NCBI GenBank assembly: GCA_018881555.1
Contig: JACAXG010000067.1
Coordinates: forward strand, 3,877,635-3,941,634
Source of the DNA: Amblyornis subalaris
Taxonomy: Eukaryota > Chordata > Aves > Passeriformes > Ptilonorhynchidae
Reading direction: 5' to 3'
DNA: 64,000 nt
Within the stretch, counting starts at the first letter, position 1. Every line of letters starts with the position of its first letter. The translations under genes were made by a program, and so were the position numbers. Below are positions 24,402 through 38,768 of the stretch, piece after piece. The notes under the pieces are model-generated. The model saw only the letters and a list, made by a program, of their open reading frames with translations, was not told the origin of the DNA and made no database searches.

Positions 24402-25310
24402 CTGTCAGAAGCTGGAATAATACATACCTCAAACATTGATACAAAAGTTTTACTCATTGTAGCAGAACTGTATGAAAAAACCCACCCCTCTCTAAAGATG
24501 CCTGACTGGAACCTTGGACTGAAAGTTAAACTACTGAGATTAGATAAAGGGAAACCTGTTGTCCAATCATCTCAGACCTGTGGAGAAGTAAAACAAGGCT
24601 AGAAGAAAAGAATGAGAAACAACCCAGCAGCGGTACTGAGAATCTTTCCTGGCTGGGAGTGGGNGAGGCCATAGCCCGCAGACCCATTTGCTGGGAGCAG
24701 GTTTGCACAGATTTCCCCCCCAGCCGAGGTGGGGGGAGCAGGTTTNGGTGTGTCGCAACCTCTGCTCAGGGGCAGTGAACCCATCCTCCCTTATGCAAAC
24801 TGGCTATGGAACCCCCAACCCCAGGAGTACCACAACCACAGGACATTCATGTGAGAAGCAGCTGAGGAGGTGTCTTAATCCATCACAGACTCCCCGAAGT
24901 GCCCCCCAGACTCACTCCTAAAGCCTTGCACCACAGGATTGCTCGTGATGCAAAGTGATGCAACAGATTCAGAGTCTGCTGCAAAAGACAATGGCAAACT
25001 TGCCCCCCCTCCGGGGGTAGTGCCTGGATTTCCCTACCTAGCCTGAACGTATATTAACCCATGGAATTCTACATTTTGTGGGGGACCTTCGCCACCACGA
25101 AGATGGAGAGGATCAATGGAACATCGATTGGGATCCATGGAGTGGTGATATTTTCTTTAATCTGTCTCTGTCACTCTCTTTCTGTCCCCCCACTTCCTTT
25201 TCTATTTCTTTCTCTTCCTTTCTCTCTGTCTCTCTCATATCTACTATCAAATAAAATCCGTACTATTGACACTGGCATATGGTCTTGTTTGCATCTTAAT
25301 TCAGGCAGAG
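24402..25310 (+). mobile_element. Probable solo LTR of an endogenous retrovirus
   Basis: About 0.9 kb differs sharply from its surroundings. It has a GC-richer left part with C and G runs (24650-25020) and a TATA-like ATATTAA near 25050. An unusual stretch containing two GGATCC-like and ATCGAT words follows near 25100-25140, then a long CT-rich run (25150-25237), an AATAAA polyadenylation signal at 25250-25255, and a short tail. This U3-R-U5-like arrangement recalls LTRs of avian class II or ERVL-type endogenous retroviruses. No internal retroviral genes flank it, so a solo LTR is most likely. The boundaries are guesses: a TG start near 24402 and a CA end near 25300. I could not find a convincing target-site duplication. 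The small open frames inside are composition artefacts. Confidence 0.5.
25250..25255 (+). promoter_or_regulatory. AATAAA polyadenylation signal in LTR
   Basis: A canonical AATAAA hexamer follows a long CT-rich run and lies about 200 bases after a TATA-like ATATTAA. In an LTR this is the expected relation of promoter to polyadenylation signal. It supports plus-strand orientation of the LTR. Confidence 0.45.
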
Positions 25311-28300
25311 AAATTTCTAAATTATTTTAATAACTGGACCTTAACAGTTACTCAACCATATTTTTGTTAAAAAAACAATACCTGGTTTCAAAGTCTAAAG
25401 TAATTTCAATTTTTTTCACATTTAGGCATAAGCCCTTGAGCTGTGATTAGTGGAGCACAGTCAGTTCTAGGACGCACTAACTATGGTCCTTTCAATATCT
25501 ACACAATTTACCTGGAAAGTCACATAAATATTTGTTTTCTTACCTTTGCTACTTCATTCTGTCAGAATGACACTCCTTTTTCATCTAATTGTCACCTTTC
25601 TACTTAATAAAAATAGGTTACAAGACTACACGATTGTTTCCCTTGCTTTGTTTTAAAGTTACTCTTCCTGCCAAAGCCAGAATTCTAGTCTATCCACAGT
25701 GNAGGAACCCATTTCTGTGACTGCAGTCTAGGCTTGTATAATTGTTAATTCTGCATGTACCACACTCATTACATAAACAAATCTCAATTGACATTACCGA
25801 GACATTTTCATCTGAGCCACATCAGATAACATTTATTCCTCTGGTGCTGCATCTTATTCAGAAGAAGGAAACAAAATAGCAAGTTTTAGCAACTAATGCT
25901 CATCCTCTATCAGGCATACAGTTCTATGTTTTATCAATAATTTCTCTCCCAGTGCCTATTTCCACAAACAAGAGCACAACAGTCCCTTCCATCAAGTCAT
26001 TAAATAAAAAACATTTAGTGTAGCAAAGTTCTACAAAAAAGGTAATTGTAAAGGCTTCATTATATGTTGGTGTGAATCAAATATCTTTTAATCATCGTAT
26101 TTGTTGTTAGCNACGTGGGGAAAGAGTTACAGCGGAGACAAGTATGGACTCCTTTAACTTTGACAGGGTGAGAGGGAAAACATTCCCATTAAAGGAAATA
26201 CCAGTTAAATACAACATGAAAGTGAGCCTAATTCCATATGCTTGCTTTAATGTGGTACATCAAAAGTGTTAATGGAGAGTGAGTTGAATGTGTATAAAAT
26301 ATATATTTAGTGGCTACTCTCTAAGGACAGGTTTTGAGCTATGTTTTTGTTTTTTTCTGAAGTCGCTTTTTATTCCAGAGGATTTCAAAATACAACCCTG
26401 AGTGACTGTTTCACCCCCCTGAGATAGGAAGACTATTTATGTGGGTTGGGAATTGACATGTTTCTGGTTTCTCCCTCTAACCTCTGGGTTTTAAACTGTT
26501 TACATTTCATGGTTGTGCATCTCTTGGCTAACAATGTTTTGGGATGAACTCTGTTTTGCATTTGAGCAAAGAATGCAACCAAACCTTCTGGAAAAAGCAT
26601 ACTTAAACCAGCTCTCTCATTTCAGAAGCTGCCACATAAATAAATCACGTTAGAATGCAGGGATGTGCTGCACACTTTTCTATACAGTTGAGTAAGGACC
26701 TTTTGCCTCCTATTTTTAGCTTAAAGTGTTAGAACTCTACCCAAAGAACAAGAGGGAAGATCTTCCCTAAGAGCGCTTGAAGTTATACTGCAGAAACTTA
26801 AAGGAAAATTTGGTCTAGGATGTGCTTTGTAACCTGACCTCGATATTGGTTTGTCTTATGATATTTACTTCAGTTTCATGTCCATGGAACAGTGCTTAAT
26901 TTTCTTGTAGGCTCGGGTTAGAATCTCTTCAAGTGCAGTAACTCTGACTGTGTGGCCTGAAATGAACTGCTGACTATCGAGTGCAGCTTTTTCGTAGTTT
27001 CCTTGTTCTGCTCCAATTACACACCAATCACTTTAAAGCTATTATTCTTTATACTACATTTTTTTCATCTTTCTCCTTCCATCTCAGGCTTTATCCAGAA
27101 CATACATCTAGAGCCTTAAAAGCTGAAACTAACAGAGACACAGCTTGGCTTTAAGGCACTTACTCTTTCATTAGCTTCCTATTTTGCATTAAAAAACAAT
27201 TTAAACTGAGTTCACTTAGGGAAATCTCAAGGGCAGAGATTTTTTTCCCCTTCTTTTGCAGTTAGTAGGGTGTAAAATTCCTTCAGCTCATCAGGCAACA
27301 CACTGACACTAGGAAAGTGAGGAAAAAACCCCAACATTTTGCCTGTCTGAACTGGAAGCTGAAATTCCGCAGGGAAGACATTTTTGGAAAGATTTGAAAG
27401 AATTAATTCCTGGCTGCCATGGGACTTTGACAGCTTGCACAGAGCATCTCTTGAAGAGAAACAGCAGTTGGAGANAGAATATCTGAAGGGACAGCCTTGA
27501 GAGTTGACATAATTTTCATGCATTTCTGCTTGAAATTTCTTATGTATCATATCAAGCTACAAGCATTGCTATAAACTCCAGGCTTCCTTCTCACTACTCA
27601 TCAGACTTGAAAAAGCTCATCCTTCAATTATCTTCGAGCTTGCATGTAATTAATGTCTAAAATCCTATTTAGAACTCAAATCTTATTAAAGAGAACAACT
27701 CATACTGGAAACTAGACAAAAGACAAAATTAAGCCCGTTAATAGCAACAAATGAAAATAAAAAACTTAGTAGAAGTAACAAAAGATCTCATTTACATCGA
27801 GACAAATAATGACAATGTCCAGTAGACTAAGAAAGCTGGCACTTTAATTTCTCCAAACTGAAAGCTCTAATTAGGTAGCAACTTAATTTCAAAACTAGGT
27901 TCAACTATTCTTGCACATAAGCAATTATTCCTTTTTGTCATTTTAAGCCAACAAGGCAGCATGTGGTCATTTTGCATGCATGAGACTGGGACATAAAACA
28001 AGAGTAGCAAGACTTCTCCAGTGCCAAGAGAGGGCCATGAAGTGAAGGGCAGTGTACAAGCCTCAGCATATTTCTGTTCAGGAAAAGGTTATTGCAAATT
28101 AATACATGTAGGTGAGAGAATGAATTGTGGCAGGAACTAAAGGGTACTGAAATCATAGGGCCTTGACAAGGCATTCTAACTCATTTTTAGACTCAGTAAA
28201 TCAAACCTCACTTTTTATCACCAGCTACACATAAAATCTGAGAATTCTTTCCAGAATATTTATACCTCACTTTGCAAAGCTTTCACCCCACATCTCCAAT

Positions 28301-28368
28301 TTTTCTGTAACATGGGCACATTTCTCCCACCTGAACAACTTTGTGTATGTTTCTCAGCTGGGTTGGTT

Positions 28369-28403
28369 TTCATATTTTTTTGATAGCTTCATATTTTTTT
28401 GAT
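28369..28403 (+). repeat. Exact 16-bp direct repeat
   Basis: TTCATATTTTTTTGAT occurs twice, separated by three bases (AGC). It is probably a small slippage duplication. Confidence 0.8.
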
Positions 28404-31400
28404 TTCTGATGTTGCTTTTCACTGCCTGGTCAAAAAGCATAACTATTTTAGAGCAACAATCTATCAGTTAGAATTATGCAGGACATAGAAACACTGCTTA
28501 AAACTTGACCAAACTTCAGTTTGAAACCACTGTACAGGACTAAAGTGTCTGGCTGACAATTGTGGCCTACTTCCTTTGATACATTAACCAGTGCAAGGAT
28601 GCCAGTTGTACTCATTTCTGTAAGAGATACATAAGGAATGAAACCACTTTCCAATTATTTTAGAGCATTTAAACAACTGGCAATTCTGACAACATCCAGA
28701 AGGTGGCAGATGCCACATGCAATACAGTAAAATTACACAAATGCAGAAAGGCCCTCTGAAAAACACTGATGATAGTTAAGAAAAGTTAACCTGTCCTCTT
28801 ATATAATTCTTAGTTATGTAAAGTACTAAAGTAAGAATCTCAAAGTGATTAACATGCAAAGCTGAAACACAAACCTAAAAACTGTTTCAAACAATGGAAA
28901 CAATTTTTTCTCGTGTTTTCTTAAAACACAACTGCTTTCAGTACAAGTCACAATTCATCATGTGTCTTCTCAGGATCAAAAAAAAAATTAAGTAAAAAAA
29001 TATTTTATATTATAATGATTTTATAAAACCCGATTTTTAATTTAAGGATTTCATAACATTCATAAAAGTATAATGAAACACAGATATTTTCAAGGAAAAC
29101 CCCTGAAATTTCATTCAAATTATAAATTCACTCTACTATCAAGGGTTTAAAAGTAGTAGGGCTATCTTTAGTATTTTGTACAGATGACTGTAAAAAAAGG
29201 TACCCAATCTAATGGAATGTGCCAAAATGGGATGTCTGTCACCACTTTTTTTCCATTTAAAATGAAAACATAACTATTCTTTAATAGCTGTAGATGTAGA
29301 CTGTGCTAACGTGGGCAGAAGTAACTGATGAAATTAAAAGGGGAAGGTCACAGACTGTAACTGAATTGTCCAACCATGACTCATGACATTGAGTTTTTAA
29401 ATGTCCTTGTGTGATCAGGCTTCATAATTCTCAAATCCCACTTGACACTCTGTACTGCCTGTCCATATTCTCAATTGGAAAGACAGGATGAAGCCCCTTT
29501 TTCTATAGTTTTAGAACCTTCCAAAACCTCTTTTCAATCCTGAATTTACAGCTCCATATCTAAATACAAGACTCTGTAATACATGAAGTGTTTTGCCAGT
29601 GTTTCTTAGCATATATTACTTTAAGCAAAATTGTTCTTGAGGAAAAAATATCTAACTATCAGTATTAGGAAAACAGAGTTTTTTACCTTTTTTCAGCTAA
29701 TGCAGTTTATGGCCTGTATTTACACTAAGCAAATTATTCCAGCTTAAAGTATCCTAGTGAGCCTGTTGTCCTTCAGCAGAGCAAAATTGCTCTTTAATCT
29801 ATGAATTTGCATAGATCAGATTATGCATTAGGCGTCTAATACTGTCTTCATCAAGCCTCTTCAAAGATTTGCTTTTATGTATCAGAATANAAAATTCATA
29901 ACTCTTAACAGAGCTTGAAATCAGAAATAACGTGCTACTCTGTAGCTCACCTCTGAGTCTATTTATGAAATAGAAACATTATTGCAGGTACAGGTGATGA
30001 AAAAGTAAAATACATCAGAATTCCTTGAGTCTAAGGGTTTTTGAGGGGGAGGCCTAAAAATAATTGTCTGGAAATTTTTTGCCTTCTTTCTGCTTCTAAA
30101 TATTCTTTCAGACCTTCATAAAACTATTTTTAAAGAAACAACTTTTCCAGTTTCAAGAACAGAGCTTTTGATGTTTCTTAGCTGCTACAGGCTAAGAAAA
30201 AGTCAAATTTGAATAAAGCATGTGTTTTCCTTGGTGAGATATACAATGATATGATCATTTGCTCAGCAAACAGAAGTCAATGATAAATCTCATTTGCTTT
30301 TAATAAGCAAGACTCCTGATTTTCAACTTGACTGNAAATAATTAGCCCAGCAACAAAGTAACATAACATCTTCTGGGGAACCGACATTTCACAAACATCT
30401 AGTGTTGCAAGCAAAAAATATTTTTTTAATAAGTTGGAGTATTGAAAAAATATAATCAAAATTGCTTAAGAAATTATGAAAACTAAGAAGTTCTTCACTT
30501 TTGATCAGCTGGGAGAGATCAAAAGAGAACAATGGCTTAGAATTCCTCAACAGCATGCTGTAGCTTCTGTGATTACAGAGATGACAAACCCATCATTTTA
30601 TGCCCAGGTCAGTTCTTTCCTTATGTTTTCTCCTCTCTGAAAATCCAAACTATATTGATAATTTACACCAACTGGCATCATTGTATGTGTTGTGAGGGTA
30701 CCTGGACACTGAAAACTAAAGCACAATTGCTAAGTTATTTTATACACAACTGTTGTTAAGATAATAATTAATTTTTCAGTTGCTACCAACTTGGACTTCC
30801 TCCGAACAAGAAGGGAAGAGGTGACAATCACAATTAAATTACAGTTCTCTGAGCCTTACATTTCCTTTCTCTGAACTCTTGTGAGCTGGGAAAGAAATGA
30901 CATGTAACATTTTTTAAGTAAATGTCTACAGTGAGAGTTATTCCTTTGAAAATGTAGCACACAGCNCATTACCTCTAAGTAACATCAATCTCAGACACCA
31001 TATGTGAGAATACACTTTCCCAAGGTCAGACTCTTAGAAACATTTTCTGCCAAACTGCATCTCAGGCTGATAGCTGCATATGCTCCTTCTAAAATAAAGG
31101 AATTAATTGAAAGATCGCATGCTTTTGCTCTTGCTAGAGTAATCCTCAAGCTATCTGACTGAAAAGGGGAAGCACAGGCCTACTCAAAACACAGGCTAGA
31201 TGACAAAAATGCAAGATTAAAATGTTAAAGGCATGTTCTGATTGCCAGCATTACGTGACTCAGGCATCCACCACTGAAGCCAAGAACCAAGGGGCTTGGC
31301 ACCACAGACCCCATGAGGAGCTACTCCTGCAGCACCGCTCCTCAGTGAAATGTGGACTCTCCTCATGCCACCAGAATATCAAAGATGAAGGGATTATGAC

Positions 31401-34400
31401 TCAAGGCATCAGTGTACAGAGAGATTCTCATTAGGCTGGATTTTACAAAACGTGTACACGCAGAAATGCCCTGGTGAGGTGCAGTCTGTACAGTGAGATG
31501 TCCCTGGTGCTTCTTGTGGCAGCCCACAAGATGACAAACACCTTAAGTGCGGGTGCTGTACTTGCTTTACACAATGTGGCATGACTTTCACTTGCTTCCA
31601 CGCACTGCAGGAGCCACGCTGGCTGTAATGAAGTATTTGGTTAACAAGCCAGCAGAACGAGAAACAAGCATTACACGTANCCCTTCTCTTTGATTCCTAC
31701 TCCTATGACATTTCAATCACCTCAATATGAAGGCTATAGCACCATTATCCTCTTCTCATATGACACCACTGGACAGTCTGCACTGAAAATTTATGACCAG
31801 TTAAAGGTACTGGTTACTTCTGATATTACAGACAATAAATGATAAAAATGGGCAAATTATGAGTGCACATGCAAGGGAGTGTGAGAGAGAAAAATAAGCA
31901 GGTGCAGTCAATTCTACATTGCTTGTAATCATCTCAAATAAATGAAACAGAATTTATATGCTGATAATGTAACACATAATTTATTACTGCGAAATAGATG
32001 CAGGGGAAAAAAACCCAGTCTTAGGACTTTGAAAACAATAAACGCTGAATTATTTAAAAATATTTCCGAAATATCAACAAGAAGTATAGAAATATCACAG
32101 ACTAATTACCTGCAAAAATGTCATTTGCAAAAGCAGCTCTTTTATTGTAGATGAAACATCTTCAATAAAAACAAACAGAAAGCCCCTGCCTCTGTTCTGA
32201 AAATTAATCTGATTTAAAATACCCCAAATTCTCCTTTATCTTTTGTGTTTTTCATGCCTACTTCAGCATATTTGAAACACTGAAAAGGTTTGTGTATGTA
32301 TAAGCTGTCACTTGGCACTACTTCTGATTAGTTTTATATACAGTAATCAAAACTAATTGCAACTGTTNCTTAAACAACATTATTAAGGTATTTTTGCAGG
32401 CTGTGGTGCCCCACATGTTTTCAGTGGCCTAAAAGAATACAGAAAGACATTTTTCTTGGCCTTAAATGTCTCCATTCTGCTAGCAGTAAGGACACAATGA
32501 CAGAGCTGAAAACAGTTTATTGGCTGAGAGTAAGTATAACTAAAAATGTCCTTTTTGGACATGGCCAAATTACTCACAATTTGAAGCCAAATTCGGCAAA
32601 GAATTCTGGCTAGATGAGAATCCTGGGGTAGATTTTGACTTTTTAGAAGTAATTTTCTAAACAAATTGTTTCAACCTTTTGTTCTGGAAAAGGATTTTCA
32701 TTTCAGGATTGACCTACTTTAAAAAAAGCTGCAGGAAATACTGTTGAACTGAGATCCATTTTTTTCAACTAAAACAAAATTCTTTTTTGTCATTACAGCC
32801 TCCATACCTAAACACTCATGTTTTGTACTCCGCTACAGAGAAACACTCTTGCAACAGCTGACAAAATAGGAACAAAGACAAAAGATCTGCTCACACATTA
32901 TTTTGTGCCTATATACTGTCACAAACCTTGTTGATACTGTGATTTTATTTTCTTCATCCAAAAGTACCAAATTTTGCACTCCAGCACAGTTCTCTGTTCC
33001 AATCCAATCCTTACTGAAGTCTCTGATTTACTACTATGTCAACAATATGGGTGTATATTGTGTTACTTAAAAAAAATGATGAATCGTTATGGTCAGAGAT
33101 AAATGTTGTTGCTGCTTACATTAACCTTTATTATACCTGTATAAATCAATGGTTTCCAACATAAGCCTTCCAGAGAAGAAGTTAAACATAATCCTGTTTA
33201 TACAGCCACATGATGAATTTTACTTGAAAAACACACNATTGTTATTAAGACTAGAATTATGATAGAAACTAAAAAAAGTAAGAAATTCCTGAACAAAGAT
33301 GAAATACAGCACCTGTACTCAAGCAAAATACAGTGGATCTCTTATAGAAAATGGCAGACTTTCTTGAATGTCAACTGACACATGGTTCATTTAACTCAAA
33401 TTGCTATTTATGTCTCAAAATCAAGGCCAATTTTGACTCCTATAGTTTACTTGAGTTCCTGTTCATGAGGAAAGTTCACACCTGACATGCACAAGTGCCT
33501 TCTAACAGCTTCCAAACATGTTAAAAAATTATTTCTTCTGATTTAACCATATGCTAAACTAACAAAAAAGATTGTAGTTGCAAAGTCAAACATTAGAAAT
33601 TTTAGGAAATGTCCAAATTATGCCTATTTTTCCCACCTTAATTCACGCTGCTTATGTGTACTTTTAGGAATTAATGCACTGTCATGCATTAGAGCAAGAT
33701 CTTCCAAACCATAAGTCATAGGCACAGTACTTATTACCAGGATATAGTCTCACTAACAAACCCCAAAACACAGACATTATCACAAGGACAAAACCAGCAT
33801 TTTTATACAAGCATAAGTTAATTGAGAGTCATGTGTAACAGGACAACCGCAAAACTGTGCAGTCTCTACCCACAGAACAACTTTCCAGAGCAAGAAGGAA
33901 GGAATCCCACTTCACAATGTACATGCATGTCCTGACTGCTCTTAGGAAGTTTAGGAGAACTGCTTGTCAGAGTTTCTTCTCTCTTTGTATTTGTATAGGT
34001 TGTTGTATACTAGATGTGTGCACACAACAGAATCATTTATACAGCTATTTCTGTATTTCCATTTCTGGGATGCTATGGAATTAAAAGAACCATAAAAATG
34101 CAAAATAGGACTATTATGAAGGATGGATATTTATGAGACTGCAAAAATAGCTATATATATTCATNTATATTGATGGTCTGTAATACAGTAGAGAGAGATT
34201 CAATGTGCTGTGTCTCAGTGTTCTGATCCTGCTCATTGTTGACCACAGGTAATTCTGTGTGCCCAGCAGCTCCACTACCGAGCTCTGTCCTTACCTAAGA
34301 GGTTTTGGGATCTTTGTCCTCCCATCTCACACTTCAAAGAGAAATGTGCTTGGGTTTTTTACTTAATTTATGTTGCAATTATTTGGAGCAAAAAAATGTT

Positions 34401-36577
34401 CAAAAGACATATAAGTAGTTATACTGACACTCCTAAACTTTAAATTTATAATTATCCACTCTATGTTCTTGTAGCTTTATAGCTCATGTATTTCGTTACA
34501 GTAATAATAATGTTAAAATCACACTTGAAACAGTTCACCGAAAACACCCAAATACTAGATGATATTAAAACACATAGATTCTTTCCTAGTGGCATATCTC
34601 TTTCTTAAATAAAAACAACTTTTAAAAGTTCCTGAATTAGTTTTTTATAAATTCGAAATATAAGGAAAGAGAGCAAGTACAATTAATAGATGATAACTGT
34701 GAGTAGGCAGCTTAATGAAGCTTTTGAAGATATTTATTCTTTCTTTCTGTTTTTTTATTAATGTGACTGAATCTAAATACATATTATCATCCTTCAAGGA
34801 ACAATGGCATTCTTCATTCATAATTTAAATATTCAAAAGAACCATAATTAAGAAAAATCATTCCACTTTCTTACTGCTGAATTAAGAACTCCTTCACAGT
34901 CACTGGGACATAAAGTTTATGAAACATCCACCTCCTTTGATACATATTATTTCCACACGCTATTTTTACTCCTCCAATTGCTAATAACACTATTTCTCTT
35001 TCCAGAAATCAGAAGCAGCATATGTGGTAAGTGAGTACTTAGAAGAAGAAAGGCTTCACATGGAAGCCAGAAGTACATTTATATCACTTTTAAAATTGGT
35101 CCATGGAGTGTTGCACTCTGTGTGAGCTGGCAACCACAGTGCCATAGTGGTTGTGCTGGTGCACTGTTTGTATCAGTTGCAGGAGTTAAAAAAAAATTAA
35201 AAATCAAGTACTCTTTTGTACAAGCACAATAAATCTAAGATACAACATACAATTCTATATATGAAACCTACACAGCAGATGTTGGAAACAACAGTACTCA
35301 AGAAATACAATTTTATGAAAAATGTGCTTAGCACTTACCAGTTATGTTTACTAATGTGATCTTTTTCAATGATTCAGAAGAAATTACTAAGGTAGCTATT
35401 AAGACCTACTGAATCATTCATGGAACATACTAAGCACAATTCCTGGTAATGCAAGCTGATTTGAACAGATTAAATTTTAAATTCAAAGTGCATGTGAGCT
35501 GTAAAAGACATTACTCAATGTCAGCAAGGCTTAAGTTTCTATAGAAAACACCAGAAGCTCATCCTTTATTTATTTTTACAATTTGGGGGAGGAGGGATGA
35601 GAAGGAGGAAAACAAACCAAGAAGAGAAGAGAAAATTGAGACACCAGTAAGCTGGTGAATGTGTTTTCATAATTAAATGTTGCTTACAGAATAAAATCCA
35701 GCTGCATACAGAAAAATATATTGTCTTTCGTTTAAATACAAAGATATCCTTAGGTAGAAACAGCTTCTCAAAATTGCGTGAGGGGAAACATAAATGTTAC
35801 ATTATAGGGACCACTATACAATGCATGTGTATTTAATTTACGACCAACTGTTTAGATTTTTTTTAATCCTACTACTTAACAAAGTATTGCATATTATAAG
35901 CATATTTAACACATAAAGAAATCATTGTTATTTAATGGAGATGTCTCTCAAAACCAGAAAAAAATATCAGCATAGTTTCTGAGCTGTTCATATCTACCTG
36001 GTTAAGGCATCTTAGATGAGAATAAGAAGAAAGGAAGTTATATGCTACTAAATTTCTTATCCTGAGCATTCTATTCCTCTTTATAAATCTGAAGTTACTT
36101 TTGAGATGTTGAATTCATTTGTGGCCTTGTAATGTTGTACTTCAAAGATGTAAGATATTGAATCTATCTATCCAATACCTCCAATATGCAGAATTCTTGC
36201 CCTACAATAATATTATTTCATCATTCCAGACAATACTCTAAGCAGTAAACACAAAAGTTTATACATTGGCAAGTTAATACCTCCACAGTCTAAGAATTCA
36301 TTTGCAAGAGCATATTATCAAAGTCTATCATCAAAGTATTCCTGTGGGGCATTCTGTCTCATTAGTAATATGTCTGACATGTATTTATAATCATCAGGTC
36401 AAACTATAGCATTTGCTCCTATAAATTAAGCAATAAATTCCTGGAAATCAATCAATATTACTGGATAGCAACTGGTACATAGTAAATGACATGTTTCTAG
36501 CACTGCCACACATTTTAGAGTGAAAATTTGTATTACTTTATACTTTACAGTATTCAAAAGAGCAGAAATGAAATATA

Positions 36578-36591
36578 AATAATAATAATAG
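36578..36591 (+). repeat. Short AAT microsatellite
   Basis: A run of about four to five AAT trinucleotides. It is short and probably of low variability. Confidence 0.7.
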
Positions 36592-38734
36592 GCCAGAGAA
36601 GAACAGTAGCCAGGAATAACATATATAAAAGAAAAGGCAATAGCCTTTTTCTGTTTGCTCATAACTTGTTCTTGAAGGATATACCTTGAAGATATATACT
36701 CACACATTCCATTAAAAAAAAAAAAGCATCACTGAACACAATGGGTTAAAATCCATAATTAGCCTTGCAAATTTCAATCTGTATTTTCACTTCTGTTGCC
36801 TTTCAGAAGGGGTAGGTAGTTATTCAATGAGATCATGCAGGGAGAGTCCAGACACACAAAACAAGAATTGCAAAAGCTATGACAAGTGTAGGACAGTGAT
36901 TTGCCAGCTAAATTGGAGGCTGAATGAAAAGCCTGGTGATTTATGTTCAGTCTTGATCAGAGTCTGACTGTATTGATTGTATGAAGGAGGCAGCTNGGGA
37001 GAGTCCATTAGTTTTATCTACCTTTTGGTGCCATGGTTCCCTCTGAGTCCTTCTGCCATTTAGAAGCATTATACAGTATCTATAAGGTAGAATGCCATTC
37101 CTGCTCTCTGCTCTGTTTGTCTTGAACCTTGCCACCAGCTTCTTTTGACTATGGATCTTCCAAAGTCACCTGCAATGCTCTCGTTTTCAGATTCCATTTC
37201 TGCCTTCTCTCTGGAGTCTCCTGTAAATCCTAATTTGACTGACTTAGAATGCAAATTTTGGGATCACTGTACAAAAAGATGTTATCACCACATTGCCTAG
37301 GTTTAATATATGCACATATGTATCTGCTTTGATTCAGGATATGACTATATATTTTTTTATAATGAAAAAGAACTCATAGAATCTGGGCATGTATTTAGTC
37401 TTAGACAAGAAAATCAATGGGTGTGCTGCCTACGTGGTATTTAATCAACCAATGTCTGTTAGTTAAAACTATCGTTTTCAGTATCATTTAACTTTCTTCT
37501 ATTATTTATTTACAGTTTTTAAAACCTTGTGTGCTTCTGCACTTATCCAAGCACTGTTCTGCAGATTATACTGAAAATTGCAGATAACAAAACCTCACTT
37601 TAGCTGATTTTATGGGTACAGCAAAAATGCATTCTGAGAAAATGCTGAGTAATCTCCTTCAGTCCACACTGAACTGTTAGGACAATGAGATTAATCAGTC
37701 TCACCANGTTTAACCTAAAACACCAAAAATTCTGGCCTACAAAGTTCTTTTTTTTTTCATCTCTGCTTTGTTATCATTTGAGTACATGGTCACCTACTTG
37801 TGCTCTAGTGAGTACCTGCACGGGACCTTTGGGAGCATATGAAAAGGTCATACAAGCAACTACACTTCAGGCATCTGTGATGTCTGAAGAGAGACACCTG
37901 CTACTTTTTTTTTCTCCTCACTCTTTTCCTTCATATTGTTTGACACTGACTGGATAAGATATCAAAAATATTTTATGCTACATAAACACTAAATTTTGTG
38001 TTAGGAAATTCAGAGTGGGAAGCCTGGCTGACCTCTCACTGTAGGACACAAAAATGGAGACACTGGCAAAACTAAGCACAGCACCTCCCTGCCCAGAGGT
38101 TTGTATTTGAATGCTACATCACGTTCTAAATGAGATTAATTCAATAAAAGTGTCTCATTCCCTTAAAGTATAAATTGTCACTCGATGAGAAAAGAAGTAA
38201 AGCTAGGGAGACATATACAGCTGACATCCCAAATATTAAGTTATACATTTATGGATTAATCAATGCACTCTTCATAAAAGGAAAGACATTACAGCAACAC
38301 TGCCTCCATGAGATTTTGTTATGTTAGAATAATGGGCTTGGAGGGGGAGAGAATCTTAGCCAATTATCCATGTTTTGGAGGGACAGTTTCTCCACAGGCA
38401 CATCTATAATCTAAAAGCCACAGCTGAAGAGAACTATGCACTATTTCATTACAACAACAAACAAAAAGAAGGCTTACGACCCTGATTTTTCAATGTTTTC
38501 TGCTTTTTCAATTCAGCATTGTTGGCTCATGGCCTGAAATAAAGCTTAACCACAGTATTGATAAATATATCACACAGGTTCTCACTTGTGTTTCACATTA
38601 AGGCACTAGGCAATAGTGAGAGACATACTTTGCAGTGGGAGAAAGTGAACATGATGACCACTATCAGTGGATGCTTCAGAAGGGAAAGGATCCACCTTGA
38701 TGGTAAACTATGGCAGACATTAGCAAAGGATATA

Positions 38735-38768
38735 AGAAGAAGAAGAAGAAAGGAAAAAGAAAAGACTA
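38735..38768 (+). repeat. GAA-rich short repeat
   Basis: Consecutive AGA/GAA trinucleotides grade into a purine-rich stretch of about 30 bases. The lysine/arginine-rich tail of the small open frame over it is only a product of this repeat. Confidence 0.65.

Noticed and set aside
24688..24921. Several overlapping 60-77 codon frames on both strands
   Set aside because: They lie in the GC-rich part of the probable LTR and reflect its composition. They are not retroviral genes.
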